This document shows positions 1 to 8,722 of a stretch of 64,000 bases of DNA, in pieces. The notes under the pieces are model-generated. The model made no database searches. It had not been told where the DNA came from and worked only from the letters and a program-made list of their open reading frames with translations. Source of the stretch: JAKAWQ01 sp963745975 (GTDB taxonomy: Bacteria > Pseudomonadota > Alphaproteobacteria > Acetobacterales > Acetobacteraceae). The stretch's first letter is position 1; the number at the start of each line of letters is the position of its first letter. A program made the translations under genes and the position numbers. Where the stretch lies: NCBI GenBank assembly GCA_963745975.1, contig CAVUZJ010000005.1, positions 434,001 to 498,000 on the forward strand, in the 5' to 3' direction.

Positions 1-249
1 GGGCTTGGGAATTTCGGGCGCTACTCAGACCCGCATTTCGACCATCTGATCGACGTCGCCTCCGCGACGCTCGACGATGCCAAGCGGAACGCGCTTCTGG
101 CGGCGGCCTACGAATACGCGATCGGGGAACAGTACGCGGTGCTGCCGATGTATTTCCCGATCGATAGCTGGGCGATGCGCAAAGGCCTCACCTATACCGG
201 CTACCCGCAGGAGATGACCGTCGCCTCGCTGGTGACGACGACGAGCTAA
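1..249 (+). CDS. ABC transporter substrate-binding protein family 5, C-terminal fragment (cut by window start)
   Basis: An open frame runs from base 1 to a TAA at 247-249 and gives the last 82 residues of a protein. The pattern fits the end of periplasmic peptide/nickel-binding proteins (SBP family 5): an N-x-G-x-Y-x-D-P start, then D-x-L-I, an R-x-x-L-L-x-A-A-Y-E-Y helix, a V-L-P-M-Y-F-P strand and a final W-A-M-R-K-G-L segment. Such proteins capture oligopeptides or similar cationic solutes in the periplasm and deliver them to a DppBC-type permease. A matching permease/ATPase set lies at 2669-6638 on the other strand, but a shared function is only inferred. The start and signal peptide lie outside the window. 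Confidence 0.8.
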   Translation, partial: GLGNFGRYSDPHFDHLIDVASATLDDAKRNALLAAAYEYAIGEQYAVLPMYFPIDSWAMRKGLTYTGYPQEMTVASLVTTTS

Positions 250-252
250 CGC

Positions 253-1227
253 TCAGAAAGTGGCGGGAACGGGCTGGTAGGGCTCCTCGAGCGAAGCGAT
301 CTCGGCCGGGCTCAGGGCGAGATCGACCGCGGCCACCGCTGTGTCGATCTGCTCGACGCGCGTCGTGCCGACGACCGGCGCGACCAGGCCATCCTTGTGC
401 AGTAGCCACGCGAGCGCCACCTGCGCGGGCGTGACGCCGTGGGCCTCTCCGATGCTGGCGGCGCGCTCGATGATCATCCGGCCCGCATCGCTCTCGTAGC
501 GAAGCGCCATCTTGTCCTCGCGGGCACGCTCGGTGGGCGCGTTGCTGCCCGCGGTCCGCGTGCCGGAAAGAACGCCGCGCGCGAGCGGACTGTAGGGTGA
601 GAGGCCGACGCCTTCCTCGCGGCAGAAAGGGATCATCTCCCGCTCCTCCTCACGGTAAAGCAGATTGTAGAGGTTCTGCATGGCGATGAAGGGCGGCAGG
701 CCATTGGCGCGCGCGAAGAGCTGCAGCCGCGCGAACTGGGTCGCGCGCATCGTCGAGGCGGCGAGATAGCGCGCCTTGCCGCTGCGGACGATCTCGGCAA
801 GGGCGGACATGATCTCCTCGATCGGCGTGACCGGATCGAACCGGTGCACCATGTAGAGATCGACATAGTCGGTCTTCAGCCGGGCGAGGCTCGCATCGAT
901 GCTCGCCATCAGGTGCTTGCGGCCAAGACCGGAACGGTTCGGCCGATCCGCCATGGGGGAGCCGACCTTGGTGGCGATGACGAGCTCGTCACGCCCGACG
1001 GAACCGATGAGGCCGGAGCCGATGGCCTCCTCGCTCTCGCCCTGATTGTACACATCCGCGGTATCGAAGAAATTGACGCCGAGATCGAGGGCGCGCTTGA
1101 AGAACGGGCGACTTGCGACGGCATCGAAGGCGGCCCATTTGCGCCGACCCGCCGCACCCCATGAGTTTCCACCGAGGCAGATGCGGCTGACGACGAGGCC
1201 CGACCGCCCGAGGTTCCGGTACTGCAT
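253..1227 (-). CDS. Aldo/keto reductase
   Basis: A 324-residue NAD(P)H-dependent oxidoreductase of the aldo/keto reductase superfamily (TIM barrel, soluble). The family tetrad is visible: Asp in FDTAD, Tyr in the following VYNQGESE, Lys in VIATKVG and His in YMVHRFD. The C-terminal half has the V-x-P-V-V-G-T cofactor-binding segment. The ATG at 1227 is preferred because it starts the classic M-x-Y-R-x-L-G-R-S-G-L opening and has GGAG about 7 bases upstream; the longer frame to 1296 adds residues with no family match. It is convergent with the fragment at 1-249 and divergent from the M24 gene. The substrate cannot be told from sequence. Confidence 0.88.
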   Translation of the reverse strand: MQYRNLGRSGLVVSRICLGGNSWGAAGRRKWAAFDAVASRPFFKRALDLGVNFFDTADVYNQGESEEAIGSGLIGSVGRDELVIATKVGSPMADRPNRSGLGRKHLMASIDASLARLKTDYVDLYMVHRFDPVTPIEEIMSALAEIVRSGKARYLAASTMRATQFARLQLFARANGLPPFIAMQNLYNLLYREEEREMIPFCREEGVGLSPYSPLARGVLSGTRTAGSNAPTERAREDKMALRYESDAGRMIIERAASIGEAHGVTPAQVALAWLLHKDGLVAPVVGTTRVEQIDTAVAAVDLALSPAEIASLEEPYQPVPATF

Positions 1228-1366
1228 GCGCGCTCCGCTGCGACTGTTCCACCGCATCATGCACGCCGGCGCGCCAGTGGCAATCGGCGACCGCACGCGG
1301 ACGAGGCTGGCGAGGGGACCGGCTAAGGTTTATAGTAGATGCGCAGGAGGATGAGGAAAACGACCG

Positions 1367-2569
1367 ATGTCAGCAACGGAGCTTGCCACGAAGCCTACAA
1401 CTGCAGAGCAGCCTGCCGTTCCGTTCGACAAGGAGCGGCTTGACCGGTTGATGGACGAGGCGGGCATCGACGTGCTGCTCGTCACCTCTAAGCACAATAT
1501 TCAATACATGCTCGGCGGATACCGGGCGCAGTTCTTCAGCTACATGGATGCGACGGGTATCAGCCGCTACCTGCCGGTGCTCGTCTATCCGAAAGGGGCT
1601 GCGGACAAGGCCGCGTATATCGGCCACCGCTCGGAAGGCCACCAGATGAAGGTGAGCCCGTTCTGGGTGCCAGATGCCAGGGCCGCAGCATCAGGCAGCG
1701 TCGATGCGATGGAGCTTGCGGCCGAGCAGGTCCGCAAGCTCGGGCTCGGCAAGGCGCGGATCGGCGTCGAGCAGCCCTTCCTGCCGATGGATGCGGCCGC
1801 TGCGCTGCGGGCAGCGCTTCCCGACGCCCGCATCGTCGAAGGGCTCTACGTCCTCGAGCGGCTGCGCGCGCTCAAGAGACCCGATGAGCTTGCCAAGCTG
1901 CGCGAAGCCTCGGAGCGCATTACCAATTCGATGCTGGCGGTCATCGGCAGCCACGGCCCGGGTTCCACCAAGAAGGAAATCGTGGCGGCGCTCAAGCGCG
2001 AGGAAGTGAATCGCGGGCTCGATTTCGAATATTGCCTGATCACGGCGGGGACGAGCCTCAATCGCGCGCCGTCGGACTATCGCTGGGAGATGGGCGAGCC
2101 GCTCTCGCTCAACTCCGGGGGCAATTACGAGGGCTATATCGGCGATCTCACGCGAATGGCTGTACTCGGCGAGCCGGACGGCGAGCTTCAGGAATTGCTC
2201 GGCGAGGTGGAGGAGATCCAGCAGATCGCCTTCCGCAAGATCGCGCCGGGACTGCCGGGGGGCGAGATTTTTGCGGCGGCGGACGCAGCACTTCAGGCGC
2301 TGCCGGAACACAACCACATGCACTTCATGGCGCACGGGATGGGCATGATCAGCCACGAGGCGCCGCGGCTCCCGAGCAAGGGACGGCAATCCTATCCGCC
2401 GTCCGACGCGGAACGCCCGCTCGAGCCCGGGATGGTGCTCTCGATCGAGACGACGCTCGCCCATCCAACGCGGGGCTTCATCAAACTCGAGGATACGGCG
2501 GCCGTGACGGCGAACGGATACGAGATTTTCGGCGAGCGCGCCCGCGGCTGGAACCGCGGGAAGGAGTAA
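1367..2569 (+). CDS. M24-family metallopeptidase/creatinase-like hydrolase
   Basis: A 400-residue protein with the two-domain layout of aminopeptidase P, ectoine hydrolase and creatinase. The N-terminal creatinase-like domain spans about residues 20-165, and the pita-bread catalytic domain about 175-390. In the catalytic domain I see Asp260 (GDLTR), His323 (HGMGMISHE), Glu361 (SIETTL) and Glu374 (KLEDT), which are metal-ligand positions in M24 peptidases. The first ligand position, normally Asp in D-x-G-x-x-Y-x-G-Y, is Asn249 here (NSGGNYEGY), so metal binding may be altered. A GGAGG-like site lies upstream of the ATG. It may act on Xaa-Pro peptides or on an amidino/lactam substrate; the specific reaction is unknown. 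No signal peptide is seen. Confidence 0.82.
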   Translation: MSATELATKPTTAEQPAVPFDKERLDRLMDEAGIDVLLVTSKHNIQYMLGGYRAQFFSYMDATGISRYLPVLVYPKGAADKAAYIGHRSEGHQMKVSPFWVPDARAAASGSVDAMELAAEQVRKLGLGKARIGVEQPFLPMDAAAALRAALPDARIVEGLYVLERLRALKRPDELAKLREASERITNSMLAVIGSHGPGSTKKEIVAALKREEVNRGLDFEYCLITAGTSLNRAPSDYRWEMGEPLSLNSGGNYEGYIGDLTRMAVLGEPDGELQELLGEVEEIQQIAFRKIAPGLPGGEIFAAADAALQALPEHNHMHFMAHGMGMISHEAPRLPSKGRQSYPPSDAERPLEPGMVLSIETTLAHPTRGFIKLEDTAAVTANGYEIFGERARGWNRGKE

Positions 2570-2572
2570 AAT

Positions 2573-2670
2573 CAGGGGGACGCTGTTGCCCTGGACCCCC
2601 TGCCAGGACCTGAGGCCCTGGACCGCATTCGCTTGGCGGGGGTTCAAGGGGGCAGAGCCCCTTTGGCTTT
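2573..2670. repeat. Dispersed palindromic repeat, copy A (short form)
   Basis: Two inverted arms of a GC-rich repeat sit between the convergent M24 and dppF-like genes. The left arm reads CAGGGGGACGCTG...CCCTGGACCCCCTGCCAGG. The right arm, read on the minus strand, gives CCAAAGGGGCTCTGCCCCC followed by TTGAACCCCCGCCAAG. The same arms occur at 22667-22880 and 57545-57821. The element overlaps the last bases of the dppF-like gene. Each arm can form hairpins, so it could act as a bidirectional terminator. Confidence 0.7.
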
Positions 2671-3676
2671 ACTTATTGCGGTGGCAGGCGCTGCGATGGT
2701 TGGGGGCGATCGTTACGAGTTGGGGCGTTTCTTCGCGGCAGCGTGGCATAGCGTGCGGGCAGCGCGGGTGGAAGTGGCAGCCCGGCGGCGGATGAAGGGG
2801 GCTCGGGATTTCACCTTTGATGGCGGTGAAGGTTCGTTTGCGGGTATCGATGCGCGGCATTTCTTCGAGGAGGGCCGCGGTGTAGGGGTGGTTGGGACGG
2901 GAGAATAGTACGTCCGCGGGCGCCTCCTCCACGATGCGGCCGAGATACATCATCGCGACACGGTCTGCGAGGTGGCGGACGACGCCGAGATCGTGGCTGA
3001 TGAAGAGGTAGGCGAGGCCGAGCCGCGTGCGGAGATCCATGAAGAGGTTGAGGATCTGGGCCTGGATCGAGACGTCGAGCGCGGCCACCGCCTCGTCGCA
3101 GACGAGAACCTCCGGATGCACGGCGAGCGCGCGTGCAATGCCGATCCGCTGGCGCTGCCCGCCCGAGAACTGGTGGGGGTAGCGGTGCCGATAGCTTGGA
3201 TCGAGCCCGGCGCGGTGAAGTTCGGCATCGACATAGGCGGAGAACTGGCCGGGCGGGATCATGCCATGGACGCGCGGCGCCTCGCCCACGATGTCGATGA
3301 CGCGCATGCGGGGGTTGAGGCTGCTGAACGGGTCCTGGAAGATCATCTGGACCTTGAGCCGGGCCTGCCGCTTTTCGCGTGGAGGCAGAGTGGCGATGTC
3401 CTGCCCGCGATAGAGGATCCGGCCGGTGGTGGGCGGGATGATCCCTGCCGCCATGCGTCCAAGCGTTGACTTGCCGCAGCCGGACTCGCCCACGAGCCCG
3501 AGCACTTCGCCCTCGCCGATCGCAAGGTCGACGCCGTCGACCGCGTGGACGATCTCGGGCTTGACCCGTGCGCCGAGGGTACGGCGCAGCAGATCGGCGG
3601 CACGCTTGGACATATCGGGCGTGCGGAAGAAATGTTTCGAGACGGTGCGGAGCTCCACGATGGGCGGGCGTGTCAT
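2669..3676 (-). CDS. Peptide ABC transporter ATP-binding protein, DppF-like
   Basis: A 335-residue ATPase that would energise peptide import together with the DppD-like partner encoded upstream. It shows a Walker A (GESGCGKSTLGR, about residue 63), Q-loop (QMIFQDPFSSLNPR), ABC signature (FSGGQRQRIGIARAL), Walker B (EVLVCDEAVAALD) and H-loop (FISHD). The C-terminal oligopeptide-transporter extension with the Cys-rich P-x-G-C-x-F-x-x-R-C-P motif is present. The gene is last in a four-gene minus-strand operon (permease, permease, ATPase, ATPase) and starts 3 bases after the preceding stop. The substrate could be dipeptides, oligopeptides or glutathione-like peptides. The stop codon lies inside repeat copy A. 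Confidence 0.92.
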   Translation of the reverse strand: MTRPPIVELRTVSKHFFRTPDMSKRAADLLRRTLGARVKPEIVHAVDGVDLAIGEGEVLGLVGESGCGKSTLGRMAAGIIPPTTGRILYRGQDIATLPPREKRQARLKVQMIFQDPFSSLNPRMRVIDIVGEAPRVHGMIPPGQFSAYVDAELHRAGLDPSYRHRYPHQFSGGQRQRIGIARALAVHPEVLVCDEAVAALDVSIQAQILNLFMDLRTRLGLAYLFISHDLGVVRHLADRVAMMYLGRIVEEAPADVLFSRPNHPYTAALLEEMPRIDTRKRTFTAIKGEIPSPLHPPPGCHFHPRCPHAMPRCREETPQLVTIAPNHRSACHRNK

Positions 3677-3679
3677 GCC

Positions 3680-4666
3680 TCAAGCGATCGTTTCTGCGAG
3701 CGGATGGAAGCAGCGGATCGTCCCGCCGCCGTCGCGCGCGAGCGGCTCCGGATCGCCCTCGCAGAGCACGTCCGCGCGCGGGCAACGCGTGCGGAAGGCG
3801 CAGCCTGGTGGGAGGTTGAGCAGGCTCGGCGTCATGCCGGGGATCTGGCGCAGAGGCTGTCCGGGCTGGTTGCGGCTCGGGATGCTGTCGATCAGGCCTT
3901 CCGTGTACGGATGGAGAGGGCGATCAACGACATCGGCGACCGCGCCCAATTCGACAACGCGGCCTGCGTACATGACCGCGATCGTATCGGCGAGGCCGGT
4001 GACCACGGAGAGATCGTGCGTGATCCAGATGAGCGCGGTGCCGTAGCGTGCGGTGAGCTTGCTCACCTCGGCCAGGATCTGCGCCTGGATCGTCACGTCG
4101 AGGGCCGTGGTCGGCTCGTCGGCGATGATCAGGTCCGGCCGGTGGAGCAGGGCGATCGCGATCGCGACGCGCTGGCGCATGCCGCCGGAGAATTGATGCG
4201 GATAAGCCGAAAGCCGCTCTTCCGGGCTCGGGATGCCGACCATGCCGAGCGCGTCGCGGGCGCGGGCGCGTGCTTCGGCGCGCGAGACGCTTGCGTGGGC
4301 GCGCACCGCCTCGATCATTTGCGTATCGATGCGCAGGACCGGATTGAGGGTCATCATCGGGTCCTGGAAGATCATCGCCAGGCGGTTGCCGCGCAGGCCG
4401 CGCATCTCTCGCTCGGAGAGTGTGGCGAGGTTGCGGCCGTTGAGGAGGATCGCGCCGTCGACGACGCGGCCCGGCGGATCGACGAGGCGCATGATGGAGA
4501 AGCCAGTAACCGACTTGCCGGAGCCGGATTCGCCGACGAGGCCGAGGACGTGGCCTGCCTCGATGCGAAACGAGACGTCGTCCACCGCCCGCACCACGCC
4601 GCCGCTCGTGAAGAAATGGGTGCGGAGATTCCGCACCTCCAAAGCGTGATGATTTCTGATCATCAC
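3680..4666 (-). CDS. Peptide ABC transporter ATP-binding protein, DppD-like
   Basis: A 328-residue ATPase of the DppD/OppD type, partner of the DppF-like subunit. The motifs are a Walker A (GESGSGKSVTGFS, about residue 42), Q-loop (AMIFQDPMMTLNPV), ABC signature (FSGGMRQRVAIAIAL), Walker B (LIIADEPTTALD) and H-loop (WITHDLSVV). The oligopeptide-transporter C-terminal domain ends with the C-x-F-R-T-R-C-P motif typical of peptide and nickel importers. It is third in the operon running from 6638 to 2669. About 90 bases separate it from the upstream permease stop, the largest gap in this operon. Confidence 0.93.
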   Translation of the reverse strand: MMIRNHHALEVRNLRTHFFTSGGVVRAVDDVSFRIEAGHVLGLVGESGSGKSVTGFSIMRLVDPPGRVVDGAILLNGRNLATLSEREMRGLRGNRLAMIFQDPMMTLNPVLRIDTQMIEAVRAHASVSRAEARARARDALGMVGIPSPEERLSAYPHQFSGGMRQRVAIAIALLHRPDLIIADEPTTALDVTIQAQILAEVSKLTARYGTALIWITHDLSVVTGLADTIAVMYAGRVVELGAVADVVDRPLHPYTEGLIDSIPSRNQPGQPLRQIPGMTPSLLNLPPGCAFRTRCPRADVLCEGDPEPLARDGGGTIRCFHPLAETIA

Positions 4667-4758
4667 GCTCTACCCGCCGTTTTAGCGATCAATCTCATGG
4701 CTTTGGCGGTCAGCGAAGCTTTTCCGCCAGAAGCCATATTGATCTTGGGCCGGCCTGC

Positions 4759-5667
4759 TCACCGCCTTAGGCGCGGGTTCAGCACGATGCGAAGGCGGTC
4801 GCCGACCAGGGTGAAGGAGACGACGGCGATCAGGAGCGCGATGCCGGGAAAGAAGGTGATCCAGTATTGGCCGCTCAGCATGTACTGGTAGCCGTTGGCG
4901 ACGAGCAGGCCGAGCGAGGGCTCGGTGACGGGCACGCCGAGGCCGAGGAACGAGAGCGTGGCTTCGAGCAGGATTGCCTGCGCGACCTGCATCGTGGCGA
5001 CGACGATGAGCGGCGGCATGCAGTTGGGCAAGAGATGGCGCAGCAGGATGCGCGAGCGCGGCAAGGCGAGACATTCCGCGGCCTCGATATATTCCCGCCG
5101 CCTCTCGACCAGGGCGCTCGCGCGGATGGCGCGCGCGTAATAGGCCCACTCGACGATGACGAGCGCGAGCAGGACGTTCATGACGCCTTTGCCGAAGCCG
5201 GCGATGATCATGAGTGCGACGAGGATCGAAGGGAATGAGAGCTGCAGATCAACGAGGCGCATGAGGGCGGCGTCGATCTTCCCGCCGGCGTATGCCGCGA
5301 GGAGCCCGAGGACGGAGCCGACGACACCGGCGATGAGCGCGGAGCCGATGCCGACGCCGAGGCTGATGCGCAGGCCGTAGATGATGGCGGAGAGCATGTC
5401 CCGGCCCTGGCCGTCGGTGCCAAGCCAGTAGGTCATGCCGGAGCTCGACATCGAGCCGGGGGGCAGCCGGCTGTCGAGGATGTTGAGCTGTGCAAGATCG
5501 TAGGGATTCTGCGGCGTGATCCATGGGGCGAAGACGGCGGCGAGCGCCAGCAGGAGGGCGACCAGCAGCGCGGCGACGGCAATGCGGGAGGCCGCGAACT
5601 CGCCGGCGAAGCGGGCGAAGGGCGATTCCGGGATGGCGGTCGCCGCGACGCTCTTGCTCGCGCTCAT
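4759..5667 (-). CDS. Peptide ABC transporter permease, DppC-like
   Basis: A 302-residue inner-membrane permease. It has the short N-terminal cytoplasmic segment and first membrane helix typical of DppC (about residues 25-47, rich in A/L/V), then a periplasmic loop with W-L-G-T-D-x-x-G-R-D. The BPD_transp_1 domain contains an EAA-like loop (YIEAAECLALPRSRILLRHLLPN) that contacts the ATPases. The start at 5667 gives a 4-base overlap with the dppB-like stop, which decides it. A longer frame to 6654 only reads the dppB-like gene out of frame. Confidence 0.92.
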   Translation of the reverse strand: MSASKSVAATAIPESPFARFAGEFAASRIAVAALLVALLLALAAVFAPWITPQNPYDLAQLNILDSRLPPGSMSSSGMTYWLGTDGQGRDMLSAIIYGLRISLGVGIGSALIAGVVGSVLGLLAAYAGGKIDAALMRLVDLQLSFPSILVALMIIAGFGKGVMNVLLALVIVEWAYYARAIRASALVERRREYIEAAECLALPRSRILLRHLLPNCMPPLIVVATMQVAQAILLEATLSFLGLGVPVTEPSLGLLVANGYQYMLSGQYWITFFPGIALLIAVVSFTLVGDRLRIVLNPRLRR

Positions 5668-6638
5668 TCGTCGCCTCCAAGCCGTACCCGGGGATCGAGC
5701 ACGGTATAGAGCACGTCGACCACCAGGTTGATGAGGGCGAAGAGGAGGGCGATGATCATCAGATAGGCGACGATCACCGGCCGATCCAGGACGCTGATGC
5801 TGTCGATGATCAGCTTGCCGGTGCCGGGCCAGGCGAAGACCGTCTCCGTGACGACGGCATAGGCCATGGTCGAGCCGAACTCCATGCCGAGCACGGTGAT
5901 GATCGGGATGAGGATGTTCTTGAGGACGTGCACGCCGACGACGCGCCTGGGCGCCAGCCCCTTGGCGCGGGCAAACTTGATGAAGTCCATCGGCATCGTC
6001 TCGCAGACGCCGGCATGGGTGAGGCGGAGCATCATCGCGATGTTGAAGAGTGCGAGGTTGAGCGCCGGCAGCACAAGGTGGCGAAGGCCGTCGAGCGTGA
6101 GGAAGGACCAGGGAATCCCGAAGAGCATCGCGGTGGCGCCGCGGCCGCTGCTCGGCAGCCAGCCGAGTTGGACGGAGAAGACCATGATCAGCATGAGGCC
6201 GACCCAGAAGGAGGGCAGGCTGAAGCCGAGGACGCTCGCGGCCATGATCACGCGGGAAGGGACGCTGTCCGGATGGAGGCCGGTGTAGAGGCCGAGCGGC
6301 AGGCCGAGTAGCACCGAAAGGAGCATGGCGATGAGGGTGAGCTCGAAGGTCGCCGGCAGCCGTTCCCCGATCAGCCTGAGCGCGGGCTCCGCATAGACGT
6401 AGCTGGTGCCGAGGCTGCCGTGTACCGCCTGGACGAGGAAGACGAGGTACTGTTGCCAGAGTGGCTTGTCGAGGCCGAGGGCGGCGATAGCGCGCGCGCG
6501 TTCCGCCTGGTCGGCGCCGGGCGGGATGAGAATGTCGACCGGGTTGCCGATCAGGTGCACGCCGAGGAAAACGATGATCGTCACCGCGAGAATGACGAAG
6601 GCAGCCTGGATCAGCCGGCGGATCAGCCAGGCGATCAC
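5664..6638 (-). CDS. Peptide ABC transporter permease, DppB-like
   Basis: A 324-residue permease with the DppB/OppB layout. Helix 1 lies near the start (residues about 10-28), followed by a periplasmic loop containing the G-L-D-K-P-L-W-Q-Q-Y segment. The transport domain then follows, with the EAA loop FIKFARAKGLAPRRV and the C-terminal D-P-R-V-R-L-G. It is the first gene of the minus-strand peptide importer operon and overlaps the dppC-like start by 4 bases. The promoter should lie in the 6639-6966 gap, shared with the divergent gamma-glutamyltransferase-like operon. No substrate-binding protein is encoded within this operon. Confidence 0.93.
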   Translation of the reverse strand: MIAWLIRRLIQAAFVILAVTIIVFLGVHLIGNPVDILIPPGADQAERARAIAALGLDKPLWQQYLVFLVQAVHGSLGTSYVYAEPALRLIGERLPATFELTLIAMLLSVLLGLPLGLYTGLHPDSVPSRVIMAASVLGFSLPSFWVGLMLIMVFSVQLGWLPSSGRGATAMLFGIPWSFLTLDGLRHLVLPALNLALFNIAMMLRLTHAGVCETMPMDFIKFARAKGLAPRRVVGVHVLKNILIPIITVLGMEFGSTMAYAVVTETVFAWPGTGKLIIDSISVLDRPVIVAYLMIIALLFALINLVVDVLYTVLDPRVRLGGDE

Positions 6639-6966
6639 CGGACCTTTCCTTCATCGTGTGCGGGAAGATGCATCGAGCCCTGTCCCGACCGCAAGCGGCC
6701 CGCAGAGGCCGGTTCGGCCGTCATCATTTAATCACCAACCCAAATCTTGTGCAATTTCCCGCGCTCCCCGGCGTCGTGGGTCCACGCTGTAGGCGTTCTC
6801 TCCCGCACATGGCGATGAGCGATGCAAAAGATGCGCCAGAGCTGAGGACATAAATGTCGGCAGAATGCGCGCACGAAGCTGAGTGAGCCCGCAGGCGGAG
6901 GTGGAGATTTGCGCCGCCTTGATATCGGGATAACGTCCGGTTCGGCGATGGCGAGGGAGAAGCGCG
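6639..6966. other. Divergent intergenic region (no gene seen)
   Basis: About 330 bases between the divergently transcribed peptide importer and the GGT/oxidase operon. Small frames here lack ribosome sites and family features. The stretch around 6722-6760 is locally AT-richer than its surroundings and is the natural place for the divergent promoters, but I see no convincing operator. A TGGC...TGC pair near 6810 has the wrong spacing for a sigma-54 promoter. Confidence 0.5.
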
Positions 6967-8715
6967 GTGGCAAAGGCGCATTGGGTTCCGGCGACGACGC
7001 GTCCGGTAATCATGGGGACGCGCTATATGGTCTCGGCGGGGCATTATCTCGCCGCTGCCGCGGGCGTGCGGATTCTCGAGAACGGCGGCAACGCGTTCGA
7101 CGCGGGCGTTGCGACCGCGCTCTGCATCAATGTGCTGCAGGCGGATCTCACCAATCTCGGTGGCGTCGCGCCGATCTGTCTCTACCGGGCGGATACGGGC
7201 GCGGTGGAGACGGTGAGCGGGCTCGGGTGGTGGCCCGACGCGGTCGATCCCGAGTTGTTCCGGACGCGCTATGGCGGGCGCATCCTGCGCGGCATCCATC
7301 GCTGCGTCATGCCGGCGGGGATCGATGCCTGGCTGACGGTGCTGGGGCGGCACGGCACGATGCGGTTCGCGGAGGTCGCGGAGCCGGCGATCGACCTCGC
7401 GGAGAACGGGTTTCCGATGCATTCCGTGATGCACGAGACGCTCTCCGGGGCAGGCGCGCTCAAGGGGATGCGGAGCTGGCCCTCGACGCGCGCGATATTC
7501 CTCGACGAAGCGGGCGAGGTGCCTGCGGTCGGGACCGTGCTGCGGCAGAGGGACCTCGCGCGGACGCTCAAGCGGCTGGCCGAGGCGGAGAAGGGTGCTG
7601 CGAGCCGCGAGGCCGGGATCGCGGCGGCGCGCGAGCGCTTCTATCGCGGCGATATCGCCGACGAGATCGCGAGCTTCATGGAGAAGGAAGGCGGGTGGAT
7701 CACGCGCGCTGACCTCGCCGCCTTCGCGGTCGCGGTGGAGCCGGCTTTCTCGGTCAATTATCGCGGCTACGACGTCTATTCCTGCGGGCCATGGTGTCAG
7801 GGGCCGGTCGCGCTGATGGCGCTCAATATCCTCGAGGGGTACGATCTTGCGAAGCTCGGCGCCGGCAGCACCGAGGTCTATCACCTCGTCCTCGAGGCGC
7901 TTAAGGCGGCATTCGCGGACCGGGACCGGTATTTCGGCGATCCGCGGCATGTGCGCGTGCCGATGGACGGGCTGCTCGCGAAGGACTACGCGGCGGGGTG
8001 GCGCGGCCGCATCGATTTGAAGCAGGCGGCACCCGGAATGCCGAAGCCGGGCGATGCCTGGCGGTTCTCGGCGCTGGAGCCGGAGCCCTCGCGCTGGCGG
8101 TTTCCGGAGCCGACGCGCGGCCCCGTCGAGCCGGACACGAGCTATCTCTGCGTGGTGGATGAGGCCGGCAATGCGTTTTCCGCGACGCCGAGCGACGGGG
8201 TGACGACCGGGCCGGTGGTGCCGGGGCTCGGCTGCATCGTCTCGAGCCGTGGCATGCAATCCTGGCTCGACCCGGACCATCCGAGCGCGATCGCGCCGCG
8301 CAAGCGGCCGCGGCTCACGCCGAGCCCGGGGATGGTGCTGAAGGACGGCAAGCTCGTGATGCCCTACGGCACGCCCGGCAATGATGTGCAGCCGCAGGCG
8401 ATGGTGCAGTTCCTGCTCAATGTCATCGATTTCGGGATGGACGTGCAGGAAGCGATCGAGGCGCCGCGCGCCGCCACCTTTAGCTTCCCGCGCTCCTCCG
8501 ACCCGCATCCCTATTCACCGGGTCAGACGAATATCGAGGGACGGGCTTCGCCTGCGGTGATCAGCGGGCTGGCCGCTCTCGGCCACGACGTGACGCCGTG
8601 GCCGGACTGGACGGGAACCGCGGGCTCGCTCGGCGCGGTGATCGTCGATCCGGCGAGCGGCGTGCGGCATGGCGGGGCGGATCCGCGGCGCGTGGCGTAC
8701 GCGATCGGCCGGTAG
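6967..8715 (+). CDS. Gamma-glutamyltransferase family protein (Ntn hydrolase)
   Basis: A 582-residue protein of the gamma-glutamyltranspeptidase fold, made as a precursor that self-cleaves before a nucleophilic Thr. Seen: the N-terminal ILENGGNAFDAGVATAL segment, then the putative nucleophile Thr391 in PDTSYLCVVDEAGNAFSATPSDG, and the late LTPSPGMVLKDGKL and PYGTPGND stretches. No Sec signal peptide is evident, unlike classical periplasmic GGT, so it may be cytoplasmic like some cephalosporin-acylase/GGT relatives. The GTG start has a GAGGGAGA site upstream; an ATG at 7012 is the alternative. It precedes an FAD oxidase set by 7 bases, suggesting co-expression and hydrolysis or transfer on a gamma-glutamyl or N-acyl substrate. 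Confidence 0.85.
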   Translation: MAKAHWVPATTRPVIMGTRYMVSAGHYLAAAAGVRILENGGNAFDAGVATALCINVLQADLTNLGGVAPICLYRADTGAVETVSGLGWWPDAVDPELFRTRYGGRILRGIHRCVMPAGIDAWLTVLGRHGTMRFAEVAEPAIDLAENGFPMHSVMHETLSGAGALKGMRSWPSTRAIFLDEAGEVPAVGTVLRQRDLARTLKRLAEAEKGAASREAGIAAARERFYRGDIADEIASFMEKEGGWITRADLAAFAVAVEPAFSVNYRGYDVYSCGPWCQGPVALMALNILEGYDLAKLGAGSTEVYHLVLEALKAAFADRDRYFGDPRHVRVPMDGLLAKDYAAGWRGRIDLKQAAPGMPKPGDAWRFSALEPEPSRWRFPEPTRGPVEPDTSYLCVVDEAGNAFSATPSDGVTTGPVVPGLGCIVSSRGMQSWLDPDHPSAIAPRKRPRLTPSPGMVLKDGKLVMPYGTPGNDVQPQAMVQFLLNVIDFGMDVQEAIEAPRAATFSFPRSSDPHPYSPGQTNIEGRASPAVISGLAALGHDVTPWPDWTGTAGSLGAVIVDPASGVRHGGADPRRVAYAIGR

Positions 8716-8722
8716 AGCTGCG

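Noticed and set aside
3545..4891. 448-residue plus-strand frame opposite the peptide ABC ATPases
   Set aside because: Antisense to dppD-like and dppF-like genes with strong motifs; no family signal.
6800..6830. Possible sigma-54 promoter before the GGT-like gene
   Set aside because: TGGC and TGC are present but the GG-to-GC spacing is one base too long and the -24 element lacks CA.
6724..8508. 594-residue minus-strand frame opposite the GGT-like gene
   Set aside because: Low-complexity Arg/Pro/His composition and full overlap with a well-supported gene; a mirror frame.
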